Shown: in pieces, positions 1 through 8,677 of the stretch
Layout: the number at the start of each line of letters is the position of its first letter
Position numbering within the stretch: position 1 is the first letter of the stretch
From: Flavobacteriales bacterium
Lineage (GTDB): Bacteria; Bacteroidota; Bacteroidia; Flavobacteriales_F; PHOS-HE28
Length of the DNA: 49,843 nucleotides
Assembly: GCA_023382455.1 (NCBI GenBank)
Contig: JAHDVX010000024.1
Coordinates: 1-49,843, forward strand
Direction of reading: 5' to 3'
Program-made: the position numbers and the translations under genes
Notes under the pieces: generated by a model
Told to the model about the DNA's origin: nothing
Database searches by the model: none
What the model saw: only the letters and a program-made list of their open reading frames with translations

Positions 1-260
1 AACCATCCTCGCAAAGGGACAGGGTTGTCACAAGTGGCCCCGCCGGGTTTTGAGATCACCGGTTGGCGGGAACACTTGCGATAAAATCGGTGAAGCCAGG
101 GGAATGATCTGGGGAAACACGAGTGTGCGTGCTTGTGATCGGCAATGGGTGAACGCACGTGACAGGCTTGAACACTGGCGCCAATGACGTTACAAACCGG
201 CATTTCGCGCTGGTAGAGCGTAGCGGGAAGCGGTAGTTTCGCGCCGCCATCGGGCAAGCC

Positions 261-1244
261 ATGCACCTGATCGAAGCGCCAGCCTCCACCGATCCCGCCT
301 TCAATTTGGCGATGGAGGAGCAGTGCCTGCTGAACCTGCCGATGGACCGGGACTACCTGCTCCTGTATGTGAACGGGCCGAGCATCGTGGTGGGCAAGCA
401 CCAGAACGCGGTGCAGGAGATCAACACGGACATCGTGGAGGATCAAGGGATCCCCGTGCATCGGCGCATCTCCGGCGGTGGTACGGTCTACCACGACGAG
501 GGGAACCTCAACTTCAGCATCATCCGCCGCTACGAAACAAGGTACTTCAACAACTACAGCCTATCCACCGGGTTGGTGGCCGAGGCCCTGCGCCGCATGG
601 GCGTGCCCGCCGGGCTGAACGGGCGCGGCGACATCCTGGTGGATGGCCGCAAGGTGTCCGGCAATGCGCAGGCCGTGCGCCGGGACCGCATGGTGAGCCA
701 CGGCACGCTGCTCTTCCGCAGCCGGCTGGACCTGATCGGTCCGGCGCTGCACCCGAAGCCGGGCACCTTCACCTCCCACGGCAGGCCGTCGGTGCGCAGC
801 GCGGTGGCGAACATCGGCGACCATCTGCCGGCGGCCATGACCATGGCGGAGTTCCGAGCTGCACTGCTGGCCGAACTTTTCCGGGGAACGACCATGCAAA
901 CCACGCCGGCACTGGACCTGGCCGAACAAGCGGAAGCCTTGGCAACCGACAAGTACCGCACGTGGGAATGGAACTACGGCCGCTCACCGGATTTCAGCCT
1001 GGAGCGGGAAAAGCGGATCGGCAACTGCGAGGTGGGCCTGCAACTGCGCGTGGAGAAAGGTCGTGTAGCAGCCATCGGCATCAGCGGCGACCTGCCCGAC
1101 AAGGACCGGCTTCGCCATGTGGAACAGGTACTGCACGGCGTGCGCTACCGCCGGGACGAAATACTTGGCGCCCTGACAGAAGCGGGCGCGGATAAGTTGA
1201 CGCAAGGTGCCACCCCAGGGGATTGGGCGCGGCTGGTGTATTGA
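261..1244 (+). CDS. lplA: Lipoate-protein ligase A family, copy 1
   Basis: Predicted cytosolic enzyme that attaches lipoate (or octanoate) to the lysine of lipoyl domains in 2-oxoacid dehydrogenases and GcvH. The 327-residue protein has the BPL/LplA fold signatures: the lipoyl-AMP binding motif RRISGGGTVYHD (residues 68-79) and GDILVDGRKVSGNAQ (123-137), whose Lys131 matches the catalytic lysine of the family. A C-terminal accessory region (about 240-327) is present, so it resembles full-length LplA rather than a LipB/LipM transferase. The ATG at 261 gives the expected N-terminus. A TAnnTTCG-like box (TAGTTTCG, 234-241) lies just upstream. A close paralogue follows after 98 bp on the same strand. 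Confident for the family; substrate preference cannot be read. Confidence 0.93.
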   Translation: MHLIEAPASTDPAFNLAMEEQCLLNLPMDRDYLLLYVNGPSIVVGKHQNAVQEINTDIVEDQGIPVHRRISGGGTVYHDEGNLNFSIIRRYETRYFNNYSLSTGLVAEALRRMGVPAGLNGRGDILVDGRKVSGNAQAVRRDRMVSHGTLLFRSRLDLIGPALHPKPGTFTSHGRPSVRSAVANIGDHLPAAMTMAEFRAALLAELFRGTTMQTTPALDLAEQAEALATDKYRTWEWNYGRSPDFSLEREKRIGNCEVGLQLRVEKGRVAAIGISGDLPDKDRLRHVEQVLHGVRYRRDEILGALTEAGADKLTQGATPGDWARLVY

Positions 1245-1342
1245 CCGGCCGGCGAACCGGGCCACCGCGACCGTGGCAACCTGACGTTGGACAGCCCGTC
1301 CACCGCGGTGTTCCATAGCTTCGCGGCCGAATTCCGAAAGCC

Positions 1343-2332
1343 ATGATCTTGATCCAGGACCAACAGAACCACGATGCCTCCTTCAACCTGGCGCTGGAGG
1401 AATACTGCCTGCTGAACCTGCCGATGGACAGCAGCTACCTGTTGTTCTACGTGAACGCCCCGTCCATCATCATCGGCAAGCACCAGAACACGGTGGAGGA
1501 GATCGACACGGATTTCGTGCAGGAGCGCGGCATCCGCGTGGTGCGGCGGATCAGCGGCGGCGGCGCGGTGTACCACGACCTGGGCAACCTCAACTTCAGT
1601 TTCATCCGCCCCTACCGCCCGGAGCATTTCAACAACTACCGCGAGTTCACCGCGCCGGTGGTGGCCGCCTTGCAGGAGCTTGGCGTACCTGCCGAGCTCA
1701 CCGGCCGCAACGATATCGTGGTGGACGGGAGGAAGGTCTCCGGCAATGCGCAGGCACGGCGCCGCGACCGCATGTTCAGCCACGGCACGCTGCTCTTCCG
1801 CTCCAACCTGGAGGATGTGGTACGGTCGTTGAAACCCAAGCCGGGCAAGCTCGAATCCAAGGGCATCCAAAGCATCCGCAGCCGCGTGGTGAACATCGGC
1901 GACTTCCTGCCCGGCACCACCGGCATGGAGGAGTTCAAGGCCGCCCTGGTCGCCCACCTCTTCCCCGGCCAAGGGGGCGCCGCGCAATACGTGCTCACCG
2001 CGCAGGACCTGGCGGCGGTGCAGGCCTTGGCGGACAGCAAATACCGCACGTGGGAATGGAACTACGGCTCCTCCCCTTCCTTCAACTTGCAACGCGTGCA
2101 GCGCTTCCCCATCGGTGAGGTGGACGCCCGGCTCCTGGTGGAAAAGGGCCATGTGCACAGTGCCAAGATCTACGGCGACTTCTTCAGCGACCGCGAGATC
2201 GGCGACCTGGAGCAGGCCCTCACCGGCATCCGTTACGAGCAGGAGGAGCTGCGCAAGGTCCTCTCCGCCAGCCGCGCCGATGAGATCCTCGATGGCGTGG
2301 GCGTGGACGATTGGGTGAAGCTCTTGTACTGA
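1343..2332 (+). CDS. lplA: Lipoate-protein ligase A family, copy 2 (tandem paralogue)
   Basis: Second LplA-family protein (329 residues), alignable end to end with the gene just upstream and clearly a tandem duplicate. It keeps RRISGGGAVYHD (68-79) and NDIVVDGRKVSGNAQ with the putative catalytic Lys131, plus the C-terminal accessory region, so both copies look active. By eye, the region around the first motif is about two-thirds identical between the copies, so the duplication is not recent. The pair may have split roles, for example different acceptor domains or octanoate versus lipoate, but nothing in the sequence decides this. It ends 10 bp from the convergent bshB1-like gene. Confidence 0.93.
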   Translation: MILIQDQQNHDASFNLALEEYCLLNLPMDSSYLLFYVNAPSIIIGKHQNTVEEIDTDFVQERGIRVVRRISGGGAVYHDLGNLNFSFIRPYRPEHFNNYREFTAPVVAALQELGVPAELTGRNDIVVDGRKVSGNAQARRRDRMFSHGTLLFRSNLEDVVRSLKPKPGKLESKGIQSIRSRVVNIGDFLPGTTGMEEFKAALVAHLFPGQGGAAQYVLTAQDLAAVQALADSKYRTWEWNYGSSPSFNLQRVQRFPIGEVDARLLVEKGHVHSAKIYGDFFSDREIGDLEQALTGIRYEQEELRKVLSASRADEILDGVGVDDWVKLLY

Positions 2333-2342
2333 GCGCCCGCTC

Positions 2343-3068
2343 CTACCGGAGTTTCAGGGCATCATCAACCCCCACCGGGCGTTCCACGGTGAAGCCCTCG
2401 CCGTACTTCACCCCGATCAGGCGGCCTGTTTCCAGCGCCCTACCCTCCAATGTGGGCAGGAACTCGGGCACGCTGATGGGCGATACCGGTTCGGTGCTCT
2501 TCGGGTCGTAGAACTGGCTCTTGAAGCAGGCCAGCGCCTTCATCTTCCCTTCCCAGAAATCGGTGACATCGAACACGATGTCGGGATCGATCCACCGGTC
2601 CTGGATGCAGTGGTACACGGCTTGGGGCCGCCATGCTTCCTGCGGATTCCCCGCATGCCCGGTGGCGATGCGCCGCAGGCCGCTGAGGAAACACGCGCGG
2701 GAAACCAGCCTGCTCCCACGCCCGTGGTCCGGGTGGCGGTCGCGCACGGCATTGGTGAACACCACGCGGGGCCGATGCCTGCGCAACACGGCGACCACCT
2801 TCAGCAGATTCGCCTCATCCACCTCGAAAAACCCGTCGGGAAGGCCCAGCTGGTAGCGCACCTCCACGCCCAGCACCTTGGCCGCGGCAGCGGCTTCCTG
2901 AACGCGCAGTTCGCCGGAGCCACGTGTGCCCAGCTCACCCACGGTGAGGTCCACCACGCCGACGCGATGCCCCAGATGGATGTGGCGAAGTACGGTGCCT
3001 CCCATGCCGATCTCCGTGTCATCCGGATGCGCCGTGATGCACAGGATGTCCAGTTCCTCCCCGCTCAT
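2343..3068 (-). CDS. bshB1: Bacillithiol biosynthesis deacetylase BshB1-like (PIG-L/LmbE family)
   Basis: Predicted zinc-dependent N-deacetylase of the LmbE/PIG-L family. In Bacteroidota the BshB1 type removes acetate from N-acetylglucosaminyl-malate during bacillithiol synthesis. The protein (241 residues from the chosen start) opens with ITAHPDDTEIGMGGT, containing the metal-binding HPDD, and later has RDRHPDHGRGS with the second metal-binding HPDH. Length and motifs fit BshB1 rather than larger LmbE proteins. The ATG at 3068 was chosen because the longer frame adds 36 atypical residues that overlap the upstream peroxidase. The ATG overlaps that gene's stop (ATGA, 3065-3068), implying translational coupling. 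No bshA or bshC is visible in this window. Confidence 0.86.
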   Translation of the reverse strand: MSGEELDILCITAHPDDTEIGMGGTVLRHIHLGHRVGVVDLTVGELGTRGSGELRVQEAAAAAKVLGVEVRYQLGLPDGFFEVDEANLLKVVAVLRRHRPRVVFTNAVRDRHPDHGRGSRLVSRACFLSGLRRIATGHAGNPQEAWRPQAVYHCIQDRWIDPDIVFDVTDFWEGKMKALACFKSQFYDPKSTEPVSPISVPEFLPTLEGRALETGRLIGVKYGEGFTVERPVGVDDALKLR

Positions 3069-3640
3069 TTGTTTTCCACCCAATTGATGACCGGGTCGCT
3101 CAACGGCTCCTGCGCGCTCGGAAGCACCGTGACCAGCCGCCCATCCTCGTCGATCAGGTACTTCTGGAAATTCCACTTCACCTCGCTGTCCAGCTTGCCG
3201 TTCAAGTCCTTCCGCGTTAGCCAGGCATAGACCGGGCTTTGGTCCGGTCCCTTGGTGTGCACCTTGGCCATCATGGGGAAGGTGACGCCGTAGTTCTTCT
3301 CGCAGAAGGCGGCGATGGCCTCCTCATTGCCCGGCTCCTGCTTGCCGAAATCGTTGCTGGGGAACCCGATCACCACCAGGCCGTCATCCTTATACTGCTC
3401 ATAGAGCTCCTGCAGCTGTTTGTACTGCGGGGTGTAGCCGCACTCGCTGGCGGTGTTCACCACCAGCACCTTGTGGCCGGCCAGCCGCGCCATGTCGAAC
3501 GGATTGCCGTTGATGTCGGTGGCCTTCAGTTGATGGAAGCTCATGGTCGGGGATTCTTGGGCATGGGTGAGGCAGGCGCTCATGGCGACCGCACCGGCGA
3601 ACAACACCGGCATCAGGCGGAACAAGCGTGGGCTGCGCAT
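3065..3640 (-). CDS. Secreted or lipid-anchored glutathione peroxidase-like peroxidase
   Basis: Thiol peroxidase of the Gpx family, expected to reduce hydroperoxides outside the cytoplasm. From the ATG at 3640 the protein has 191 residues: a signal sequence (about 1-28) with a possible lipobox MSAC (Cys23), then the Gpx core. It has NTASECGYTPQY with peroxidatic Cys67 (cysteine, not selenocysteine), GFPSNDFGKQEPG with catalytic Gln101, and KWNFQKYLID with Trp156-Asn157, completing the family tetrad. A longer start at 3664 exists, but Met9 gives a better signal peptide. It is translationally coupled to the bshB1-like gene (4-nt overlap). Bacterial Gpx proteins usually take electrons from thioredoxin; a bacillithiol link is only suggested by the neighbour. 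Confidence 0.9.
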   Translation of the reverse strand: MRSPRLFRLMPVLFAGAVAMSACLTHAQESPTMSFHQLKATDINGNPFDMARLAGHKVLVVNTASECGYTPQYKQLQELYEQYKDDGLVVIGFPSNDFGKQEPGNEEAIAAFCEKNYGVTFPMMAKVHTKGPDQSPVYAWLTRKDLNGKLDSEVKWNFQKYLIDEDGRLVTVLPSAQEPLSDPVINWVENK

Positions 3641-3756
3641 GGTTTGCGGGCAAAGTTCGTCCAAAGATCCCGGGGATGGAACCGGGCGCGGCCGGATCCC
3701 GTATGATGAAAGGCTTCATCCGTCCGATACCTTTAACCCCACCCAGCCTTCGACCC

Positions 3757-4581
3757 ATGCGTACCGCGTCCCTGCTCGCCTTCCTGCTGTTGCTTCCCCG
3801 CTTGTTCGCCCAGGAGGAAGTACGGATCACGGACCCGAAGGCCATGGAGCATGCGCGTGATGTGCGGAAAACGAAAGGGGCCGAGGAAGCCCTGCTGGCT
3901 GCAGGCCTCAACGAGCTGGAGATCGGCGTGATCCGTGAGTACGGGGACCGCGAAGACCGGCCCCAAGGCATCCGGGGCGGCGACAGTACCTACGCAGCAA
4001 ACGCACCCTACATCATCAACTATACGGCCTTCAAGCTCTGCACCTTCCAGGCGGACACCCAGCAACTTGCCGTGGTGATGCTGCCTGCGGCCAGCAACAT
4101 CCACATGCCGGAGGACATGCGGCCGCTGGCGGACTTCTACGTGGTGGTACCGGACCGTGCGCTGAAGCAGGCGGACCGCCCCAAGCCCCGGCCCGAGGTG
4201 AGCCGTGGGCCGCGCTGGAAAACTCGTGCGCAGGTGAAGATCATCAAGCCGGACGAGCTGTATGCGGCGTACAACCTGGCTGCGGACAGCGCAGGCCTGT
4301 CCGCCCTGGCCCGCACAGGCATGAGCCGCGCGGAAGTGGACGCGGTGGTCTTCCGCAGCACGGAGCGCAATTGGCCTGAGGGAATCGACAGTTTCGAGGA
4401 CCGCTACCCGCGGATCGGCAAGTTCACCAAGTACCGCGCCTACCTCGGTGCCCGGTGGGGAGACAAGGTGCTGCTGATCATCCCCGTGGAAAAGAACCGC
4501 CGGATGCCTACGGCCATGCGCCCCTATGTGGACCTGTACTTCGTGTACAACGCGAGCTCGGTGAAGATCCTGGGCCGGTAA
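3757..4581 (+). CDS. Secreted protein of unknown function
   Basis: Not recognised. The chosen ATG (3757) starts a clear signal peptide, MRTASLLAFLLLLPRLFAQ, with cleavage likely after the AQ typical of Bacteroidota exports; the mature part is about 255 residues. A longer open frame (to 3628) has no signal-like N-terminus and overlaps the divergent peroxidase. The mature protein looks like two related halves, each with an Asp/Glu-Arg-rich stretch, a tyrosine-rich strand and a similar block: LAVVMLPAASNIHMPEDMRP in the first and LLIIPVEKNRRMPTAMRPYV in the second. This suggests an internal duplication. A TACCTTTA box (3728-3735) could be the -7 element. It is convergent with the DUF4442 gene, 17 bp away. 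Confidence 0.75.
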   Translation: MRTASLLAFLLLLPRLFAQEEVRITDPKAMEHARDVRKTKGAEEALLAAGLNELEIGVIREYGDREDRPQGIRGGDSTYAANAPYIINYTAFKLCTFQADTQQLAVVMLPAASNIHMPEDMRPLADFYVVVPDRALKQADRPKPRPEVSRGPRWKTRAQVKIIKPDELYAAYNLAADSAGLSALARTGMSRAEVDAVVFRSTERNWPEGIDSFEDRYPRIGKFTKYRAYLGARWGDKVLLIIPVEKNRRMPTAMRPYVDLYFVYNASSVKILGR

Positions 4582-4598
4582 CGGTGCCCGCTCCGGTG

Positions 4599-5102
4599 CT
4601 ACCGGGTACGCACTTTGTCCCACGGCTTCAGCTGCCAGGTGATGTGCCCGGTGGCCAGATGGTTGCCCAGCACATCGTGCAACGGTACCACGGCGGTATA
4701 AAGCACCGGCCCGCCTGTTTCCAAGGGCCGCAGCAAGCCGCTCTCCACCTCCTGCCTGGAAGGCGAGAACTCGGCATGGGCATCGGCCTTGGCCTGGAAG
4801 CGGTACTCCATGGCCAAGGACTTCATGATGATGCGGAAGCGCCCGGCGTCCAGCAGTTCCATCAGGGCCAAGCCGCTGCACAGCTCCGCCGCCGTGGCCA
4901 GGCAACAGGCGTGGATGCCCCGGATGTGGTTCATGTTCAGCCGCCGGTAGGGCACCAGCACCCGGAAGCCTCCTTGCGGCAGCGGCTCCACCCGTAAACC
5001 ACGCCGACGGTTGAAGGGGATGGCCCATGAAATGGCGATGTTCAGCAACCACCGGTGGAATGCGGAGCGGCGGGAGCGGTGGAGCAGCAGGGCGAGGTCC
5101 AT
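4599..5102 (-). CDS. DUF4442 hotdog-fold protein, putative thioesterase
   Basis: A 167-residue protein matching the DUF4442 group of hotdog-fold proteins, relatives of PaaI-type acyl-CoA thioesterases. The recognisable signature is the central NHIRGIHACCLATAAELCSG (about 58-77), corresponding to the start of the long hotdog helix, followed by beta-strand-like segments ending in GHITWQLKPWDKVR. The N-terminus has a basic amphipathic stretch and a hydrophobic segment (about 17-29) that may contact membrane. The substrate is unknown. It starts 10 bp after the stop of the MazG-like gene and is probably co-transcribed with it. Confidence 0.78.
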   Translation of the reverse strand: MDLALLLHRSRRSAFHRWLLNIAISWAIPFNRRRGLRVEPLPQGGFRVLVPYRRLNMNHIRGIHACCLATAAELCSGLALMELLDAGRFRIIMKSLAMEYRFQAKADAHAEFSPSRQEVESGLLRPLETGGPVLYTAVVPLHDVLGNHLATGHITWQLKPWDKVRTR

Positions 5103-5112
5103 GGATCGGGGT

Positions 5113-5505
5113 TCAGCGCCCTAGCACCGAGGCGATGTCCGGGCGGAAGTAGTGCGCTCCCTTGAGCACTTTGCCGTCGGCGCGGTAGATCGCCTTGCCG
5201 CCGGCGCCCAATTTGCTCATGTTGCTGCGCTGGATCTCGCGGAACACCTCAACGATCTTGTGCTCCAGGCCATGCTTCAGGATGGTTCCGCATAGGATGT
5301 ACAGCATGTCGCCCAGGGCATCGGCCACTTCCACCAGGTCGCCCCGTACGGCCGCGGCCAGGTATTCATCGTTCTCCTCGCGCATCAGCTCATGGCGCAG
5401 GTTGACCTCCTTCTCCCCGATGGCGGCGATGGGTGCAGCGGCATTCACGATGCCGAACGCGTCATGAAATTCACGCACTTGTCCAATGGCTTCCTCGATG
5501 GTCAT
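5113..5505 (-). CDS. MazG-like / PRA-PH-type nucleotide pyrophosphohydrolase
   Basis: Small (130-residue) all-alpha NTP pyrophosphohydrolase-type protein, predicted to hydrolyse a nucleoside triphosphate or a related phosphorylated nucleotide with Mg2+. Metal-binding signatures are LRHELMREENDEYLAA (Glu39, Glu43, Glu44, Glu47) and DLVEVADALGDMLYI (Glu59, Asp62, Asp66). The C-terminal part (KLGAGGKAIYRADGKVLKG) is typical of the phosphoribosyl-ATP pyrophosphohydrolase-like group found as single-domain proteins in Bacteroidota. The natural substrate cannot be told from sequence; house-cleaning of abnormal nucleotides is the usual inference. It is divergent from the moxR gene and heads a two-gene unit with the DUF4442 gene. 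Confidence 0.82.
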   Translation of the reverse strand: MTIEEAIGQVREFHDAFGIVNAAAPIAAIGEKEVNLRHELMREENDEYLAAAVRGDLVEVADALGDMLYILCGTILKHGLEHKIVEVFREIQRSNMSKLGAGGKAIYRADGKVLKGAHYFRPDIASVLGR

Positions 5506-5541
5506 GCGGATGGTGTCCCCTCAGTTTGCGGACTACCGGTC

Positions 5542-5549
5542 CGAAGATA
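5542..5549 (-). promoter_or_regulatory. Possible -7 box (TATCTTCG) for the MazG-like gene
   Basis: On the minus strand TATCTTCG lies about 36 nt before the ATG at 5505 and resembles the Bacteroidota -7 consensus TAnnTTTG with one change. No convincing -33 TTG was found at the expected distance, so this rests on a short match only. Confidence 0.3.
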
Positions 5550-5650
5550 CTTTCACCTCCGCTCCCGGTTAACACATCTTAACCCCGAAAACCCGGCAAA
5601 TCCGCGCCCATACCGGCAATTTTGCATTCCCCACCATTGAGCGACCCTTC

Positions 5651-6685
<1,035 letters not shown>

Positions 6686-6766
6686 GCAAGCTGAAAGCCG
6701 ACCAGGCGGGAAACGGAACGCCGAAAGACGGTCCGTCCTGACGGAAAATTCCCGCCGTTACCCGCC

Positions 6767-7669
6767 GTGCATGCCCTAAGACCCAAGACCATCGCCAGTC
6801 AACAAGATACCAAGGACCTCATCAAGAAGGTGCGCCTGATCGAGCTGAAGACCCGCGGGCTGAGCGACCACATCTTCAGCGGCGAGTACCACAGCGCCTT
6901 CAAGGGGCGGGGCATGGCCTTCAGCGAGGTGCGCGAGTACGTGCCCGGTGATGAGGTGCGCGCGATCGACTGGAACGTGACCGCCCGGCTGGGGCATCCC
7001 TTCATCAAGGTGTTCGAGGAGGAGCGCGAGCTCACGGCCATGCTGGTAGCGGACGTGAGCGCCAGCGGCGAATTCGGAACGACCGGCCAATTGAAGCGCG
7101 AACTCATCACCGAGGTGTGCGCCACCATCGCCTTCAGCGCCCTGCGCAACAACGACAAGGTGGGCCTGATCCTCTTCAGCGACCGCGTGGAGCTCTTCAT
7201 TCCGCCCAAGAAGGGGCACAGCCACATCCTGCGCATCGTGCGCGAGCTGCTCGAGTTCCGGCCGCAAGGGCGGGGCACCGACATCACCGGGGCGCTGAAA
7301 TACCTGAACAGCGTGATCAAGAAGCGCAGCATCGCCTTCCTGATCAGCGACCTGATGGACGAGGGCTACGAGGATGCCCTGAAGATCGCCAACCGCCGCC
7401 ACGACCTGATCGTGCTGCGCACCACCGATGAGCGCGAAACCGAGCTGCCGAACATGGGCCTGGTGCAGTTCATGGACCCCGAGACGGGTGAAGCACTTTG
7501 GGTGGATACCCGCAGCAAGGCCGTGCGCGGGCATTACCGCGCCGAGGCGCTCAAACGCCAGGCCCAGGCCCGCGATGCCATGCGCCGCGCCGGCGTGGAC
7601 CATGCGGTGATCTCCACCGGCGATGGCTACGTGCGGCCCCTGATGAACCTGTTCCGCCAACGCGACTGA
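6767..7669 (+). CDS. DUF58 domain protein of the Bat operon
   Basis: Cytosolic DUF58 protein (300 residues) with the diagnostic GEYHSAFKGRGMAFSEVREY (39-58) and PGDEVRAIDWN (60-70), followed by a VWA-like fold with a MIDAS-type DVSAS (96-100). Such proteins are the constant partner of MoxR ATPases and are thought to be MoxR-linked adaptors; no biochemical activity can be stated. The frame opens with GTG at 6767 and has no in-frame ATG until residue 50, so GTG or another rare start must be used; homology begins around residue 12. It lies 81 bp after moxR and 6 bp before the next gene. Confidence 0.92.
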   Translation: MHALRPKTIASQQDTKDLIKKVRLIELKTRGLSDHIFSGEYHSAFKGRGMAFSEVREYVPGDEVRAIDWNVTARLGHPFIKVFEEERELTAMLVADVSASGEFGTTGQLKRELITEVCATIAFSALRNNDKVGLILFSDRVELFIPPKKGHSHILRIVRELLEFRPQGRGTDITGALKYLNSVIKKRSIAFLISDLMDEGYEDALKIANRRHDLIVLRTTDERETELPNMGLVQFMDPETGEALWVDTRSKAVRGHYRAEALKRQAQARDAMRRAGVDHAVISTGDGYVRPLMNLFRQRD

Positions 7670-7675
7670 TCGACC

Positions 7676-8677
7676 ATGGGGAAGCCGGGCATGTTCCACA
7701 CATGTAGCCGCAGCCGGGCGGCCGGGATTCTGCTGCTCGCCCTGGGCTGCACCAGCCCCTTCACCCCCGCCGTGCATGCCCAGTCCATCAAGCCCGTGGC
7801 CAAGTTGGACAGCGCCTCCATCCTCATCGGCCAGCAGGCCCACCTGGACCTGAGCGTGACCTACCGTGCGGACCAGGGTGCGGTGACCATCCAGTGGCCG
7901 TTGATCACGGACACGGTGACCGGCAAAGTCCCCATCCTGCACGACAGCCATGTGGACACCATCCTGCCGGACAAGCAGCGCGACCCCTTCCTGTTCCGCC
8001 AGGAGCGCCGCCTGACCATCACCTCCTGGGACTCGGGCTACTGGGCCATCCCGCCGTTCTCGTTCGTGATCAACGGCGACACGGTGGATACCGACCCCTT
8101 GCTGCTCACCGTGAACACCGTGCCGGTGGACACCACGCAGGCCATCCGCGACATCAAGGACATCTATACCGTGCCCTTCAGCCTGGCCGATTGGCTGAAG
8201 GACCATTGGCAGGCCATCGCCGGCGGGCTGGCGGCCATCCTGGCCATCGTGGCCCTGTTCCTCTACTTGCGGCGCCGCTCCCGCAGGCCGCCCCCTCCCC
8301 CGCCGGCGGCACCGCCCGTGCCGTTGCACGCCCGCACGCTGCTGGCGCTGGAGGCCCTCGGGCAGAAGAAGCTCTGGCAACAGGACAAGGCCAAGCAATA
8401 CCACACTGAGCTCACCGAGATCGTGCGCGGCTACCTGCAGGAACGCTACGGCGTGCCGGCCATGGAACAGACCACCGACGAGCTGCTCGCCGCCCTGCGC
8501 CTGAGCTCCATGCCGAATGCCCAGCAGGAGCGCCTGGCCCGCATGCTCCGCCTGGCGGACATGGTGAAGTTCGCCAAGTGGAACGCACTGCCCGCGGAGA
8601 ACGAACAAGTGCTGGACCATGCCGTGCGCCTGGTGCAGGAAACCGCCGATACCCGTCCCGATGCGCCGCTCGCGTGA
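7676..8677 (+). CDS. DUF4381-like membrane protein of the Bat operon
   Basis: A 333-residue protein with an N-terminal signal sequence (hydrophobic 15-25, cleavage likely after ...VHAQ36), a beta-rich periplasmic domain (about 37-165), one transmembrane helix (about 178-198) followed by the basic RRRSRR stop-transfer, a proline run, and a helical cytoplasmic tail (about 215-333). This layout resembles the C-terminal half of BatD and the DUF4381 proteins found between DUF58 and BatA genes in Bacteroidota. Role inferred from context: membrane anchor or substrate-sensing partner of the MoxR/Bat complex. Its end overlaps the likely batA start by 17 nt. Confidence 0.8.
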   Translation: MGKPGMFHTCSRSRAAGILLLALGCTSPFTPAVHAQSIKPVAKLDSASILIGQQAHLDLSVTYRADQGAVTIQWPLITDTVTGKVPILHDSHVDTILPDKQRDPFLFRQERRLTITSWDSGYWAIPPFSFVINGDTVDTDPLLLTVNTVPVDTTQAIRDIKDIYTVPFSLADWLKDHWQAIAGGLAAILAIVALFLYLRRRSRRPPPPPPAAPPVPLHARTLLALEALGQKKLWQQDKAKQYHTELTEIVRGYLQERYGVPAMEQTTDELLAALRLSSMPNAQQERLARMLRLADMVKFAKWNALPAENEQVLDHAVRLVQETADTRPDAPLA

